A DNA stretch of 64,000 bases from Psychrobacillus antarcticus (GCF_029533155.1 NZ_JAIZDB010000014.1:1-64000); one strand, 5' to 3'. Counted from the stretch's first letter, positions 1 to 9,531 are shown. Notes: generated from the letters alone by a model not told the origin. Made by a program: numbers and translations.

Positions 1-38
1 CAGCGTTCGTCCTGAGCCAGGATCAAACTCTCCATAAT
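1..38 (-). rRNA. 16S rRNA gene, 5' end only
   Basis: Read on the minus strand, this stretch is the universally conserved 16S start: GAGTTTGATCCTGGCTCAG followed by GACGAACGCTG. The mature 5' end is placed about 8 bases before GAGTTTGATC by analogy with E. coli numbering, so it may be off by a few bases. The rest of the rRNA operon lies outside the window to the left, and transcription runs leftward, away from all protein genes seen here. Confidence 0.95.
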
Positions 39-146
39 AGTTACCTTCCGATCTGCGAAGCATTTCGAAAGGCAACAAATTAGAACTAGTTTAAAAGCTC
101 ATTTGTTTTGCTGGCATCATCATTAAATGATGTCAAAAATTGTTTT

Positions 147-175
147 GCTATCAAACTAACAAAGTTAGTTGTCAA
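147..175 (-). promoter_or_regulatory. possible second rRNA promoter (P2-like)
   Basis: The minus strand has a perfect -35 box TTGACA (170-175) and, after exactly 17 bp, GATAGC (147-152), which matches only three of six -10 positions. The spacing and the position between P1 and the 16S gene fit a downstream rRNA promoter. The -10 is weak, so this is tentative. Confidence 0.4.
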
Positions 176-255
176 GCTGTATGCCTTAACGTTTTGCATG
201 TTCAGTTTTCAATGTTCAATGTTCATGTTGTTCAAGTCGTTTTAGCGACTTTATT

Positions 256-284
256 AGTATAGCTTATTCCAGATTTGATGTCAA
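256..284 (-). promoter_or_regulatory. rRNA operon promoter (upstream, P1-like)
   Basis: The minus strand carries TTGACA (279-284), a 17-bp spacer, and TATACT (256-261). This is a near-consensus sigma-A promoter about 220 bases upstream of the 16S gene and pointing into it. Tandem rRNA promoters at this distance are normal in Bacillales. Confidence 0.75.
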
Positions 285-748
285 ACATTTTTTTGAAGTT
301 TTTTAAGTTGTTTGTATCGCGTTCCGAAGGACAAGTATTAATATACATCGTATAGATATAAAAAGCAAGCCTTTTTATAAATATAACTTAAATATCTGCA
401 AAACTCTTGTATTATCACTCCCTTGCTATAACTAAATTTGATTATTCAATAGAACCATTAAGCATCTTGCTATCCTCATAGCTATTTTCGACACTAGCCA
501 AATCAAATGATGAAAGTATTCAAGACCTTAAAAATATTAGTTAGAGTAATAGAAAACCTTTCAATTGAAGAAATGAATTAAGAAATAGATCTCCTAAGTA
601 TAAACCAGTGCTTTATTTTAAAGACCCCTATCCTTATAATAAAAGAAACAAGTCTACCAAACTCTACTATTCCCTAATTAAAGCATTTATATAGTAGGTA
701 GTCAAAAAAGTCCTCAACTCGCCAAAATAAATGAAGGAGGAATTATCG
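285..748. other. noncoding upstream region of the rRNA operon
   Basis: No convincing gene is seen. The stretch is very AT-rich. It holds one perfect 9-bp stem at 357-379 (TATAAAAAG, 5-base loop, CTTTTTATA), which could be a terminator or simply AT-rich DNA upstream of the rRNA promoter. Confidence 0.5.
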
Positions 749-1468
749 TTGGAATGGCTAAACTACCTAAGTGATTATACTGAAATTATATTCAAATTAA
801 TTTTTGCAGCATCTTTAAGTTTAATAATAGGTATAGAAAGGGAACTAAAGAAGAAGCCTATTGGATTAAAGACCAGTATAGTCATTGCTACATTTAGCTG
901 TCTCCTAACTTACATATCCATCGAAGCTGCTTATAAAGCCGTTCCAAACGATGCTATAAATATTACGATGGATCCATTACGATTAGCTGCACAAATAGTG
1001 AGTGGCATAGGTTTCCTCGGAGCAGGAGTTATATTACGTAAAGGAAATGATAGTATAACCGGCTTAACCACAGCAGCTATGATTTGGGGGGCTGGAGGAA
1101 TAGGAATAGCTGTTGGTGCAGGATTTTATATTGAATCAGCTCTTAGTGTGATTATTGTAATAGTAGGAATTGAAGTAATCCCTCCCCTTCTAACTAAAAT
1201 TGGTCCAAAGCGCTTGAGATCAAAGGAACTATCTCTAAAAGTAATAGTGGGAAATCCAGAAAGTATTCCTAAAGTATATGACTTTTTACAAGGAAGCGGG
1301 GTTTATATAGAAAGTATACGCATTAAAGATGTCACTTCAGACAATAATACAGTTAAACACGAGATGGAAATGAGACTTTCCGTCGTCACCCAAAAAAATA
1401 CCGTAGAATTCTACTCTACTATCAAAAAACAAAAGTTCGTTGAGTCGGTGGAAGTAGAATCTATTTAA
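749..1468 (+). CDS. MgtC/SapB family membrane protein
   Basis: Family: MgtC/SapB, inner-membrane proteins linked to Mg2+ limitation and acid or intracellular survival; several modulate other membrane systems rather than transport Mg2+. Seen here: an N-terminal hydrophobic half with about four membrane segments, the MgtC signature GIERELKKKPIGLKT in the first cytoplasmic loop, a GIGFLGAG segment, and a soluble ACT-like C-terminal part of about 80 residues. Start: TTG at 749 is chosen because AGGAGG (735-740) lies 8 bases before it; an upstream in-frame ATG at 731 would place that ribosome site inside the gene. The next gene follows after 13 bases, so the two are probably cotranscribed. Confidence 0.85.
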   Translation: MEWLNYLSDYTEIIFKLIFAASLSLIIGIERELKKKPIGLKTSIVIATFSCLLTYISIEAAYKAVPNDAINITMDPLRLAAQIVSGIGFLGAGVILRKGNDSITGLTTAAMIWGAGGIGIAVGAGFYIESALSVIIVIVGIEVIPPLLTKIGPKRLRSKELSLKVIVGNPESIPKVYDFLQGSGVYIESIRIKDVTSDNNTVKHEMEMRLSVVTQKNTVEFYSTIKKQKFVESVEVESI

Positions 1469-1481
1469 GAGGAGTAATTAT

Positions 1482-2471
1482 ATGGCAGATTTTTTTAAAT
1501 TATTAAAGGGTGGTAACAAACCTTCATTATTAGCAGCAGTTGTAAATACTGTAATAGCTATACTAAAAGGAGGAGCATTCTTTTTTACAGGGAATGTAGC
1601 AATGTTTGCAGAAATGATGCACTCTATCGGGGATGCCGCGAATCAGTTTTTCGTTTACATCGGTTCAGCATTATCTAAAAAAGCACCTACACCGAAATTT
1701 CCAAATGGTTTTGGACGTTTAGTAAATCTCGTTTGTTTAGGTGCTGTCATTATCGTTGGTATTTTATCTTATGAGACTATTATAGAAGGCTGGCATCATA
1801 TACAACATCCAACTGAATCTACTGGTGTCGCTATCACGCTTAGTGTACTCGCTATTGCTATAATATTAGAATTTGCTGTTTTGTACAAAGCAGGGAAAGA
1901 AATCTTACATGAAATAGGAATTAAAGGAACACTTCTTTCTCCTCTTACTACTAGTTTTGCTAACTTAGATAGGGCTAAACCTGCGACAAAACTTGTCTTT
2001 ATGGAAGATTTAGTCGCAACATCTGGAGGAATCCTAGCTTTTGTAGCTGTTCTAATTTCTCACTTCACTGGTTTCTTACAAGCAGAGGGTATAGCTTCTA
2101 TTATGATTGGTATAATGATGTTCTATGTAGTAGGAAAAGTATTCCTTGATAATGCCCGTGGAGCACTTGGGGAAACAGATGAACAAATGCTTGTGCATAT
2201 AGCGCATATTGTATCTGAAAACGAACATGTGACAGATATCCAAAAACTTGAAGTTATAAAAGAAGGAGAATTTCTTCACGTTGATATAATTTTAGAAATA
2301 GGTCCCGGATATTCTTTCGCTGAGGTGGATGATATTCGTGATGTCTTAAAAGAATTAATTCTAAATCAACAAGGAGTAACAGATATTTCTATCTCATTTG
2401 ATGAGGATGATGGAATCAGAACATGGACTGAACATCGAGATGAGCATACTGTATTAAAAACACATAATTAA
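1482..2471 (+). CDS. cation diffusion facilitator family transporter
   Basis: A 329-residue CDF protein, an exporter of divalent cations (Zn, Co, Fe, Mn or Cd) driven by proton exchange. It shows several hydrophobic segments, an early HSIGDAAN motif whose His and Asp match the membrane metal site of CDFs, and a hydrophilic C-terminal domain from about residue 235 that resembles the CDF dimerisation domain. The ribosome site GAGGAG precedes ATG by 7 bases. It is paired with the MgtC-like gene, which suggests a shared link to divalent cation balance. The metal cannot be told from sequence alone. Confidence 0.85.
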   Translation: MADFFKLLKGGNKPSLLAAVVNTVIAILKGGAFFFTGNVAMFAEMMHSIGDAANQFFVYIGSALSKKAPTPKFPNGFGRLVNLVCLGAVIIVGILSYETIIEGWHHIQHPTESTGVAITLSVLAIAIILEFAVLYKAGKEILHEIGIKGTLLSPLTTSFANLDRAKPATKLVFMEDLVATSGGILAFVAVLISHFTGFLQAEGIASIMIGIMMFYVVGKVFLDNARGALGETDEQMLVHIAHIVSENEHVTDIQKLEVIKEGEFLHVDIILEIGPGYSFAEVDDIRDVLKELILNQQGVTDISISFDEDDGIRTWTEHRDEHTVLKTHN

Positions 2472-2524
2472 AAATAGTCGCACCATCTTATACAAACAAA
2501 CACTTCCCATAAGTAAAATCTAAG

Positions 2525-2558
2525 AAAACCACATGACGAATTTCCGTCATGTGGTTTT
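2525..2558. terminator. bidirectional terminator
   Basis: A perfect 14-bp stem (AAAACCACATGACG and its complement) with a 6-base loop ends in T-rich tracts on both strands. It lies between the convergent CDF and alcohol dehydrogenase genes and can serve both. Confidence 0.85.
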
Positions 2559-2569
2559 TATTCATGCTA

Positions 2570-3733
2570 TTAAAGACAAGCAGTTAGAATAGATTTTGTA
2601 TCCTCTGCATTTAACTTATTGAAATTACCATAATTGCCATAAACCATTGCCTTTTCTACCATAAGGTCAATTTGGCTATCATCTATATTATAGTCGGCTA
2701 ATTTAGAAGGGGCATTTAATGACTTCCAAAATTCTTCAAGGCGGTCAATTCCTTCATAAGCTACCTCTTCTATAGATTTACCTTCTGCTTTCACTTTAAA
2801 GACATTCGTCGCAAGCTTAGCAAAACGTTGTGGATTTACTTTAACGTTATGACGCATCCACCTAGGGAAAACGATCGCTAATCCCCCACCATGTGGAATA
2901 TCATAAACAGCTGAAATTGCATGTTCTAAGTTATGACTTGCCCAGTCACCGTTGTAGCCCATTTGAAGGAAGCCATTTAACCCTATTGTACCTGCAAATA
3001 ATATTGTTTCGCGATTCTCATAATTTGTTAGGTCATTGATAAGTTTTGGTCCTACTTCTATAACAGTGCGAAGAGCTCCTTCTATTAACTCGTCTTGAAC
3101 TGGTGTATTGGTTGCATTATGATAATATTGCTCAAACATATGGGACATCATATCCACTATTCCGTAAACTGTTTGATCAAGAGGAACTGTGAATGTGTTA
3201 ACAGGATCTAAAATGGAGAACTTCGGAAAAACTAATGGACTTCCCCAGCCAAATTTTTCGAGAGTATTTTCATTTGTAATAACAGAGCCAGAATTCATCT
3301 CTGAACCAGTTGCAGCAAGTGTTAATATTGTTCCAAAAGGCAAAGCTTCTTGCGGAACAGCTTTACGTGTAACAAAATCCCAAGGATCGCCATCATACTT
3401 TGCTGCTGCTGCGATAAGTTTCGTACAATCAATCACGGAACCCCCACCAACCGCAAGGATAATGTCAATTCCTTCCTTTTTGCAGATTTCTGCTCCTTTT
3501 ATAGCTGTCGATAATCTAGGATTAGGTTCTACTCCTGCTAATTCAAAAATTTCCATTTCTGCTTCTTTCAATTCAGCCATAACGCTATCGTATAAACCAT
3601 TTTTCTTGATACTACCTCCACCGTAAACAACTAGGACTTTGTTGCCGTATGAAGATAATTCACCTTTCAACTTACTTAGTTGATCTTTACCAAATATTAA
3701 TTTTACCGGGTTATAAAATGAAAAAGCGTTCAT
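2570..3733 (-). CDS. iron-containing alcohol dehydrogenase (YqhD/BdhA-like)
   Basis: A 387-residue group III metal-dependent alcohol dehydrogenase that reduces aldehydes to alcohols with NAD(P)H. Visible signs: the N-terminal glycine-rich GGGSIKKNG, the cofactor motif [10 protein letters not shown] near residue 97, and the metal-ligand region with VDMMSHMFE (Asp and His) followed by [16 protein letters not shown] (two His). The sequence resembles B. subtilis YugJ/YugK, which sit next to yugI as this gene's wider neighbourhood does. It follows the glutamate dehydrogenase gene after a terminator, so it is probably its own unit. Substrate is not evident. Confidence 0.9.
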   Translation of the reverse strand: MNAFSFYNPVKLIFGKDQLSKLKGELSSYGNKVLVVYGGGSIKKNGLYDSVMAELKEAEMEIFELAGVEPNPRLSTAIKGAEICKKEGIDIILAVGGGSVIDCTKLIAAAAKYDGDPWDFVTRKAVPQEALPFGTILTLAATGSEMNSGSVITNENTLEKFGWGSPLVFPKFSILDPVNTFTVPLDQTVYGIVDMMSHMFEQYYHNATNTPVQDELIEGALRTVIEVGPKLINDLTNYENRETILFAGTIGLNGFLQMGYNGDWASHNLEHAISAVYDIPHGGGLAIVFPRWMRHNVKVNPQRFAKLATNVFKVKAEGKSIEEVAYEGIDRLEEFWKSLNAPSKLADYNIDDSQIDLMVEKAMVYGNYGNFNKLNAEDTKSILTACL

Positions 3734-3770
3734 CTAACATCCTCCTCTTTCCATACTCTCTTTATAATAA

Positions 3771-3800
3771 TAAAAACCGCTCGTATAATACAAGCGGTTC
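3771..3800 (-). terminator. terminator after glutamate dehydrogenase
   Basis: On the minus strand AACCGCT and AGCGGTT form a 7-bp stem followed by TTTTTATTATTAT. It separates the glutamate dehydrogenase gene from the downstream alcohol dehydrogenase gene. Confidence 0.75.
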
Positions 3801-3815
3801 AACTTACTTATAATT

Positions 3816-5060
3816 TTATACCCAACCACGGAAACGTGATGCTTCTGCAGTTTTACGTACACCTACCATATATGCAGCTAGACGCATATCAATATTACGA
3901 GTTGATGCAACTTCATAAATATTTGCGAATGCATCTACCATTTTCTTGATTAGTTTTTCATCAACTTCTTCTTCTGTCCAGTAATAACCTTGGTTATTTT
4001 GAACCCACTCAAAATAAGAAACAGTTACGCCTCCAGCACTAGCTAAAACATCAGGGACCAATAGAATTCCTCGATCATAAAGGATTTTAGTACCTTCTGT
4101 TGTAGTTGGACCATTTGCAGCCTCTACTACAATTTTCGCTTTAATGTTATGAGCGTTTTCAGCAGTAATTTGGTTTTCAATAGCAGCTGGAACTAAAATA
4201 TCACAATCTAATTCTAATAACTCTTGGTTAGAAATCGTATTTTCAAATAGAGTTGTTACAGTCCCAAAGCTATCACGACGATCTAATAGATAGTCAATAT
4301 CTAAACCGTTTGGATCATGTAAAGCGCCGTAAGCATCGGAAATAGCAATAACTTTTGCCCCTTGATCACTTAAAAACTTAGCTAAGAAGCTTCCTGCATT
4401 TCCAAATCCTTGGATAACAACGCGTGCACCTTGCATATCAATATCGCGTTTTTTTGCAGCTTCGTTGATAATAATTGTAACACCTTGAGCTGTCGCACGG
4501 TCGCGTCCTTGTGAACCACCAAGTACTAGTGGTTTACCCGTGATAAAGCCTGGTGAATTGAATTGGTCAATACGACTATATTCATCCATCATCCATGCCA
4601 TAATTTGAGCATTGGTAAATACGTCTGGAGCAGGGATGTCTTTTGTCGGACCAACGATTTGTCCAATAGCACGTACATATCCACGGCTTAGACGTTCGAT
4701 TTCTCCCATTGACATTTCACGTGGGTCACAAGTAACTCCACCTTTTCCTCCACCATAAGGAAGGTCAACAATACCAGCTTTTAGGGTCATCCACATAGAT
4801 AGAGCTTTCATTTCATCTGGTGTTACTCCCGGATGAAAACGTATGCCACCTTTTGTAGGTCCAACAGCATCATTATGCTGTGAACGATATCCAGTAAAAA
4901 CTTTCGTTGTGTTGTCATCCATACGTACAGGAATACGAACTTCTAACATACGTAGTGGTTCTTTCAATAATTCATACATTGCTTCGTCATAACCAAGTTT
5001 GTGCAGAGCCTCTTTAATAACAGCTTGAGTTGATGTGAACAGGTTTAAATTTTCAGCCAT
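3816..5060 (-). CDS. rocG: NAD-specific glutamate dehydrogenase (RocG/GudB type)
   Basis: Converts glutamate to 2-oxoglutarate and ammonia with NAD+, the last step of arginine, ornithine and proline breakdown. The 414-residue length is typical of the hexameric bacterial enzymes. Motifs: K-containing active-site loop PYGGGKGGVTCDP near residue 105, GPTKDIPAPDV, and the Rossmann GFGNAGSF near residue 220. The position directly after rocA and rocD argues for the catabolic RocG role; GudB cannot be separated by motif alone. There is no sign of the short in-frame duplication that silences GudB in laboratory B. subtilis. It follows rocD after 82 bases that contain a possible own promoter. Confidence 0.93.
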   Translation of the reverse strand: MAENLNLFTSTQAVIKEALHKLGYDEAMYELLKEPLRMLEVRIPVRMDDNTTKVFTGYRSQHNDAVGPTKGGIRFHPGVTPDEMKALSMWMTLKAGIVDLPYGGGKGGVTCDPREMSMGEIERLSRGYVRAIGQIVGPTKDIPAPDVFTNAQIMAWMMDEYSRIDQFNSPGFITGKPLVLGGSQGRDRATAQGVTIIINEAAKKRDIDMQGARVVIQGFGNAGSFLAKFLSDQGAKVIAISDAYGALHDPNGLDIDYLLDRRDSFGTVTTLFENTISNQELLELDCDILVPAAIENQITAENAHNIKAKIVVEAANGPTTTEGTKILYDRGILLVPDVLASAGGVTVSYFEWVQNNQGYYWTEEEVDEKLIKKMVDAFANIYEVASTRNIDMRLAAYMVGVRKTAEASRFRGWV

Positions 5061-5104
5061 TTTCTATTTTCGCCTCTTTAATTCATAATTATTTCTTCGG
5101 AACC

Positions 5105-5113
5105 ATTGTAACA
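5105..5113 (-). promoter_or_regulatory. possible extended -10 promoter of the glutamate dehydrogenase gene
   Basis: The minus strand reads TGTTACAAT, an extended -10 box, about 45 bases before the start codon, within the 82-base rocD-rocG gap. The -35 region is poor (AGACAA at 18 bp). It would let glutamate dehydrogenase be expressed apart from rocA-rocD. Confidence 0.4.
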
Positions 5114-5142
5114 TATAATTAATAATATTTGTCTATCAATTA

Positions 5143-6336
5143 TTATTTATTGAATACTTTCTGAATTCTTTCGATTGCCCAATCTAACTCTTCTTTAGAA
5201 ATGATTAAAGGTGGAGCAAAACGAATTACTGTATCATGAGTCTCTTTACATAATAATCCAAGTTCTTTTAAGTCTTCACAGAATGGACGCGCTTCTACTG
5301 TTAACTCCATTCCGATAAATAAACCACGACCACGGATGTCTTTAATAGAAGGATGCTTAATTTCTTTCAATGCATCCATAAAATAATTACCTAATTCTAG
5401 AGAGCGATCAGCTAATTTTTCATCTACCAATACGTCTAATGCAGCTATTGAAACCGCACATGCCATTGGGTTACCGCCAAATGTAGATCCATGAGAACCT
5501 GGGTTAAATACATTTAGAATTTCTTTATTTGCAACGATACATGAGATGGGGAAAACTCCACCGCCTAATGCTTTTCCTAGAATGTACATATCAGGGTCGA
5601 TTTCTTCCCATTCACATGCAAACATTTTACCAGTGCGGCAAAGACCGGCTTGGATTTCATCAGCAATAAATAACACGTTATTTTCACGACATAATTCTAG
5701 AGCAGCCTTCATGAAACCAGCTGGAGGAATAATAATTCCTGCTTCTCCTTGAATAGGTTCGATTAAAAATGCAGCTGTATTTGGAGTAATTGCCTCTTTT
5801 AGCGCTTCTAAATCACCATATGGAATTAGTTTAATACCTGGAAGCATTGGTCCGAATCCACGTTTGTATTCAGGGTCAGATGAAAGTGAAACAGCTCCCA
5901 TAGTACGACCGTGGAAATTTCCGTTACAAGCAATTACTTCTGCCTGGTCTGCTTCTACGCCTTTTACATCATATGCCCATCTGCGAGCTGCTTTAAATGC
6001 AGTTTCTACAGCTTCCGCACCCGTATTCATCGGTAATACCATATCTTTTCCTGTTAACTCACTAACTTTTTCATACCATGGACCTAATTGGTCATTGTGG
6101 AATGCACGAGAAGTTAAAGTAACACGATCCGCTTGGTCTTTTAATGCTTGAATAATTTTCGGATGACGATGCCCTTGGTTTACTGCCGAATAGGCTGAGA
6201 GCATATCCATGTATTTGTTACCTTCTGGATCTTTTACCCAAACTCCTTCAGCTTCAGAAACTACTATTGGAAGTGGGTTATAATTGTTTGCACCATATTT
6301 GTTTGTTTGTTCGATCATTTTTGATGAAATAGTCAT
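5143..6336 (-). CDS. rocD: ornithine aminotransferase
   Basis: PLP enzyme that transfers the delta-amino group of ornithine to 2-oxoglutarate, giving glutamate-5-semialdehyde, which feeds rocA. Motifs of class III aminotransferases: [52 protein letters not shown], and the PLP-lysine segment [10 protein letters not shown]. Start: ATG at 6336 is preferred (397 residues, family about 400) because AAGGGGTAA lies just before it; a longer frame to 6378 would add 14 unlikely residues. It follows rocA after 63 bases that contain a strong hairpin. Confidence 0.93.
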   Translation of the reverse strand: MTISSKMIEQTNKYGANNYNPLPIVVSEAEGVWVKDPEGNKYMDMLSAYSAVNQGHRHPKIIQALKDQADRVTLTSRAFHNDQLGPWYEKVSELTGKDMVLPMNTGAEAVETAFKAARRWAYDVKGVEADQAEVIACNGNFHGRTMGAVSLSSDPEYKRGFGPMLPGIKLIPYGDLEALKEAITPNTAAFLIEPIQGEAGIIIPPAGFMKAALELCRENNVLFIADEIQAGLCRTGKMFACEWEEIDPDMYILGKALGGGVFPISCIVANKEILNVFNPGSHGSTFGGNPMACAVSIAALDVLVDEKLADRSLELGNYFMDALKEIKHPSIKDIRGRGLFIGMELTVEARPFCEDLKELGLLCKETHDTVIRFAPPLIISKEELDWAIERIQKVFNK

Positions 6337-6366
6337 GTATACATTACCCCTTTTATTTAAAATGAA

Positions 6367-6390
6367 GGCAGACTTCAAAATGAGTCTGCC
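6367..6390 (-). terminator. rocA-rocD intercistronic hairpin (attenuator or RNA-processing site)
   Basis: The minus strand forms GGCAGACT / AGTCTGCC (8 bp, 8-base loop) followed by TTCATTTTAAAT, only moderately T-rich. It may partly terminate transcription or stabilise the rocA mRNA end, giving less rocD than rocA. Confidence 0.5.
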
Positions 6391-6399
6391 ATTGAAGCA

Positions 6400-7944
6400 T
6401 TAAAGCATTTCAGATGTAGTTTTTGCTTGCATATGAAGTTGGACGTAATCCGGTCCGCCAGCTTTTGAATCTGTACCAGACATATTGAATCCACCGAATG
6501 GTTGGTATCCAACAATCGCACCTGTACATCCACGGTTGAAGTATAAATTCCCAACGTGGAACTCTTCGCGCGCTTTTTCTTGGTTCAAACGATTATTTGT
6601 AATAACCGCTCCTGTTAACCCATACTCCGTGTTATTAGCAATTTCTAATGCTTCATCGAAATCTTTTGCTTTTGAAATACCGACCACTGGTCCAAAGATC
6701 TCTTCTTGCATTATACGTGCTGTTGGAGATAGGTCCGCGATTACAGTAGGTTGGATAAAGAATCCTTTCGAATCATCACCAGTACCACCAGTAACTAGAC
6801 GACCTTCTTCTTTACCAATTTCGATATAGCCCATAATTTTTTCGAATGAAGCGCTATCGATCACTGGTCCAACGAAATGCTCATCACTATCAGGAATACC
6901 AACTGTTAAAGCATTTGTTAATTCTTCAACGCGGTTTACCACTGTATCGTAAACGTCTTCTACAATCACTGCACGTGAACAAGCAGAACATTTTTGACCA
7001 CTGAAACCGAATGCAGATTTCACAATAGATTGAGCTGCCAATTCTAAATCAGCATCTGAATCGACTACGATTGTATCTTTACCACCCATTTCAAGAATAG
7101 AACGTTTAATCCATATTTGCCCTGAAGCTAATTTAGAAGATTTTTCTACGATTCCTAGGCCAACATCACGAGAACCCGTGAAGCTGATAAGACGAGTGCG
7201 TGGGTGTTCTACCATGAAGTCCCCTATTTCAGCACCAGAACCTGGGATGAAGTTAACTACTCCTGGAAGCATACCTGCTTCTTCTAATACTTCTACAAAT
7301 TTATAAGAAACAACTGGAGTTGTAGAAGCTGGTTTTAATAGTACAGTGTTACCTGCTACCATTGCAGCAACAGTAGTACCAGCCATGATTGCAAATGGGA
7401 AGTTCCAAGGTGAAATTACAACAGCAACACCTAGTGGAATATAGTTATATTGGTTATATTCACCAGGACGGCTTTCAACTGGTGCACCATTTTTTAAACG
7501 TAACATTTCACGACCATAGTATTCTAAGAAGTCAATACCTTCGGCAACTTCTACATCAGCCTCAACCCAAGTCTTTCCAGTTTCTCTTGATAAAAGAGCA
7601 GAGAATTCGAATTTACGACGACGAATAATTGCTGCTGCTTTAAAAAGAACATCTGCGCGAATTTCAGGCTTAACTTTTTTCCACGTTTTGAATGTTTCAT
7701 CCGCAATATCCATAGCTTTAGAAGCAATCTCTTGCGTTGCTTTAGAAACAGCACCAACTAGTTCTTCTTTTTTAGCTGGATTATAAGATTTTATTTTAGC
7801 TTCTGTAGTAATACGTTCTCCACCTACGATTAATGGGAAATCATTTCCTAGGTATGCATCAACTACTTTGTAGCCCTCTTGTATTGCTTTTTTATTTTCT
7901 TCTTTCGAAAAATCCGTGAACGGTTCATGTTTGTAAGGTATCAA
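6400..7944 (-). CDS. rocA: 1-pyrroline-5-carboxylate dehydrogenase
   Basis: Oxidises glutamate-5-semialdehyde/P5C to glutamate with NAD+, joining ornithine and proline breakdown. At 514 residues it matches the RocA/PruA length. Motifs of the aldehyde dehydrogenase family: SPWNFPFAI near residue 180, the cofactor region FTGSRDVG, the glutamate base in ILEMGGKD, and the catalytic cysteine in [12 protein letters not shown]. Start is TTG with AAAGGAGG 8 bases upstream. It is the first gene of a leftward rocA-rocD-rocG series, and its upstream DNA carries two 17-bp dyads shared with the divergent regulator gene. Confidence 0.94.
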   Translation of the reverse strand: MIPYKHEPFTDFSKEENKKAIQEGYKVVDAYLGNDFPLIVGGERITTEAKIKSYNPAKKEELVGAVSKATQEIASKAMDIADETFKTWKKVKPEIRADVLFKAAAIIRRRKFEFSALLSRETGKTWVEADVEVAEGIDFLEYYGREMLRLKNGAPVESRPGEYNQYNYIPLGVAVVISPWNFPFAIMAGTTVAAMVAGNTVLLKPASTTPVVSYKFVEVLEEAGMLPGVVNFIPGSGAEIGDFMVEHPRTRLISFTGSRDVGLGIVEKSSKLASGQIWIKRSILEMGGKDTIVVDSDADLELAAQSIVKSAFGFSGQKCSACSRAVIVEDVYDTVVNRVEELTNALTVGIPDSDEHFVGPVIDSASFEKIMGYIEIGKEEGRLVTGGTGDDSKGFFIQPTVIADLSPTARIMQEEIFGPVVGISKAKDFDEALEIANNTEYGLTGAVITNNRLNQEKAREEFHVGNLYFNRGCTGAIVGYQPFGGFNMSGTDSKAGGPDYVQLHMQAKTTSEML

Positions 7945-7968
7945 TTTTATATCCTCCTTTGAATTGGG

Positions 7969-7985
7969 TGCAAATAATATTTGCA
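7969..7985. promoter_or_regulatory. 17-bp perfect dyad, candidate RocR operator 1
   Basis: TGCAAATAATATTTGCA is a perfect palindrome around its central base. It resembles the TGCAAA/TTTGCA-type activator sites described for RocR in B. subtilis (from memory). It ends only 24 bases before the rocA start codon, leaving no room for a -24/-12 promoter between it and the gene. Confidence 0.55.
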
Positions 7986-8012
7986 GTTTGAATTAGTTTA
8001 CATATATAATAA

Positions 8013-8029
8013 TGCAAAAGATTGTTGCG
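8013..8029. promoter_or_regulatory. 17-bp imperfect dyad, candidate RocR operator 2
   Basis: TGCAAAAGATTGTTGCG repeats the TGCAA...TTGC(A/G) pattern and exact 17-bp length of the dyad at 7969-7985. The two centres are 44 bp apart, close to four helical turns, as expected for cooperative binding on one DNA face. Confidence 0.45.
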
Positions 8030-8081
8030 TTAATCAAGTAAAAAATTTAAAAAAGTGAAATATTTTTTTGAGGTGAGCAAT

Positions 8082-9389
8082 TTGGACGAACAAATAAAAG
8101 ACTTTCTACCCTTTTATAAATTTGCAACAGAGCAAGTAGCAGTAGGCATCCACGCTATTGACGTATCCGGCAAAACAATTATTTACAACGAAAAAATGAA
8201 AGAAATTGAAGGTCTAAATTTAACAGATGTTGTCGACCGATCTATCTTTGAACTTTTCCAATTTGAACAGCAAGAAAGTACTTTGCTAAAAGTTTTGCAT
8301 AGTGGAGAACCAGTTTTACGTGCTAAACAGACTTACTGGAATCGAAATGGACAAGAAATAACTACTATTAATGATACATACCCTGTTTGGCAAGATGAAA
8401 CACTTGTTGGGGCAGTTGAATTCTCTCGTGATATAACTGCTTTAGAACGATTAATCTATCAGCCATTAAAACGTTACAATGAAGCCATCACCCTTTCTAG
8501 TATTACAGCTGTTTCGACAGACATGCAGGAAGTACTAGAACGTTCGATGAAAGCTGCACATGTACGAATGCCTGTCCTTTTAGTTGGAGAAGCTGGTACT
8601 GGCAAGGATTTAATAGCTGAAGGTATTCACAATCAACTTTCACCTGTAAATAAACAGTTTATTTCTCTGTATTGCCATAGTTCAGATAGTTTTTTAATAC
8701 GTAAATTTAAAAAAGAGCTTACTGAAATCTTGGACTGTACAATATTTTGTGAAAGAATTGATTTATTATCCATAGAATTACAAAATGAACTTTTGCAAAT
8801 TCTTATTGCCAATGAAACACGACAAAATTTATATATAGCAAGCATTGGCGAGGATCCAGTTGATCTTATTTCTTCGAACAAGTTGAGTAAGGAGCTATAT
8901 TATTACTTTGCACAAATAACCATCAGCGTCCCACCTTTACGCAAACGCACGGAGGACATACTACCTTTTACACATGATTACTTTAATCGATATTTAAATC
9001 GCTATGGCTCGACGATCAATAACATTGATGAAGATGTTGTTCAAGCTTTTTTGAAGTATGAATGGCCAGGCAATCTAAAGGAGTTGGAACTACTCCTGGA
9101 TGAGATTAGTTCTATGGTAACTACTGAGCAAGTATTGAAATTTGATATGCTGCCTCTACACTTCAAGCTGAAGGTTCAGGATTTTAATGAGTCTTCAAGG
9201 AAAGCGGAGGATTTTGTCATCACTTCTGATAAAGAATTGGTTCCACTGGATGAGTATTTACGCTCCGCAGAAATGTATTATTTACAAAAAGCGTTAGATA
9301 AATTCGACGGTAATATAACAAAAGCTGCTGAAGCACTGGGAATGAGCCGACAGAATTTACAATACAGAATAAGGAAGATGAAACGATAA
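8082..9389 (+). CDS. rocR: RocR-like transcriptional regulator with degenerate AAA+ domain
   Basis: Order: N-terminal PAS domain (about residues 10-115), AAA+ domain (about 130-350), C-terminal FIS-type helix-turn-helix (KAAEALGMSRQNLQYRI). Placement divergent from rocA and overall layout identify a RocR relative, which in B. subtilis activates sigma-54 promoters in response to ornithine/citrulline. Oddities seen directly: Walker A is GEAGTGKD, but the stretch that should hold the GAFTGA sigma-54 contact loop is shortened and lacks it (FISLYCHSSDSFL leads straight to KFKKELTEIL), and Walker B FLDEI is FCERI. It therefore probably does not work through sigma-54. Start TTG at 8082 follows GAGGTG; an in-frame GTG at 8055 lacks a ribosome site. 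Confidence 0.82.
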   Translation: MDEQIKDFLPFYKFATEQVAVGIHAIDVSGKTIIYNEKMKEIEGLNLTDVVDRSIFELFQFEQQESTLLKVLHSGEPVLRAKQTYWNRNGQEITTINDTYPVWQDETLVGAVEFSRDITALERLIYQPLKRYNEAITLSSITAVSTDMQEVLERSMKAAHVRMPVLLVGEAGTGKDLIAEGIHNQLSPVNKQFISLYCHSSDSFLIRKFKKELTEILDCTIFCERIDLLSIELQNELLQILIANETRQNLYIASIGEDPVDLISSNKLSKELYYYFAQITISVPPLRKRTEDILPFTHDYFNRYLNRYGSTINNIDEDVVQAFLKYEWPGNLKELELLLDEISSMVTTEQVLKFDMLPLHFKLKVQDFNESSRKAEDFVITSDKELVPLDEYLRSAEMYYLQKALDKFDGNITKAAEALGMSRQNLQYRIRKMKR

Positions 9390-9449
9390 GTTAACCTTTT
9401 TGCGCAAAATAAAGTAGTTAAGAATTCTGCAGTCTGCATTATTTAATAG

Positions 9450-9495
9450 AAAAAGCAAGAATGAGTTCACTGACGAACAACATTCTTGCTTTTTT
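9450..9495. terminator. bidirectional terminator between rocR and yugI
   Basis: AAAAAGCAAGAATG pairs with CATTCTTGCTTTTT across a 17-base loop, with T runs on both strands. It ends rocR and the convergent yugI. Confidence 0.8.
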
Positions 9496-9531
9496 CATAC
9501 AGGTGGACCTCTGCGTGAGCCCATCCATACT

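Noticed and set aside
285-748. tRNA genes or a leader gene near the rRNA operon
   Set aside because: No cloverleaf pattern, CCA end or GGTTC-type T-loop was seen in this AT-rich stretch.
7945-8054. Sigma-54 (-24/-12) promoter for rocA
   Set aside because: TTGCA-like -12 strings exist on the minus strand, but no GG lies at the required 10-base spacing in front of any of them.
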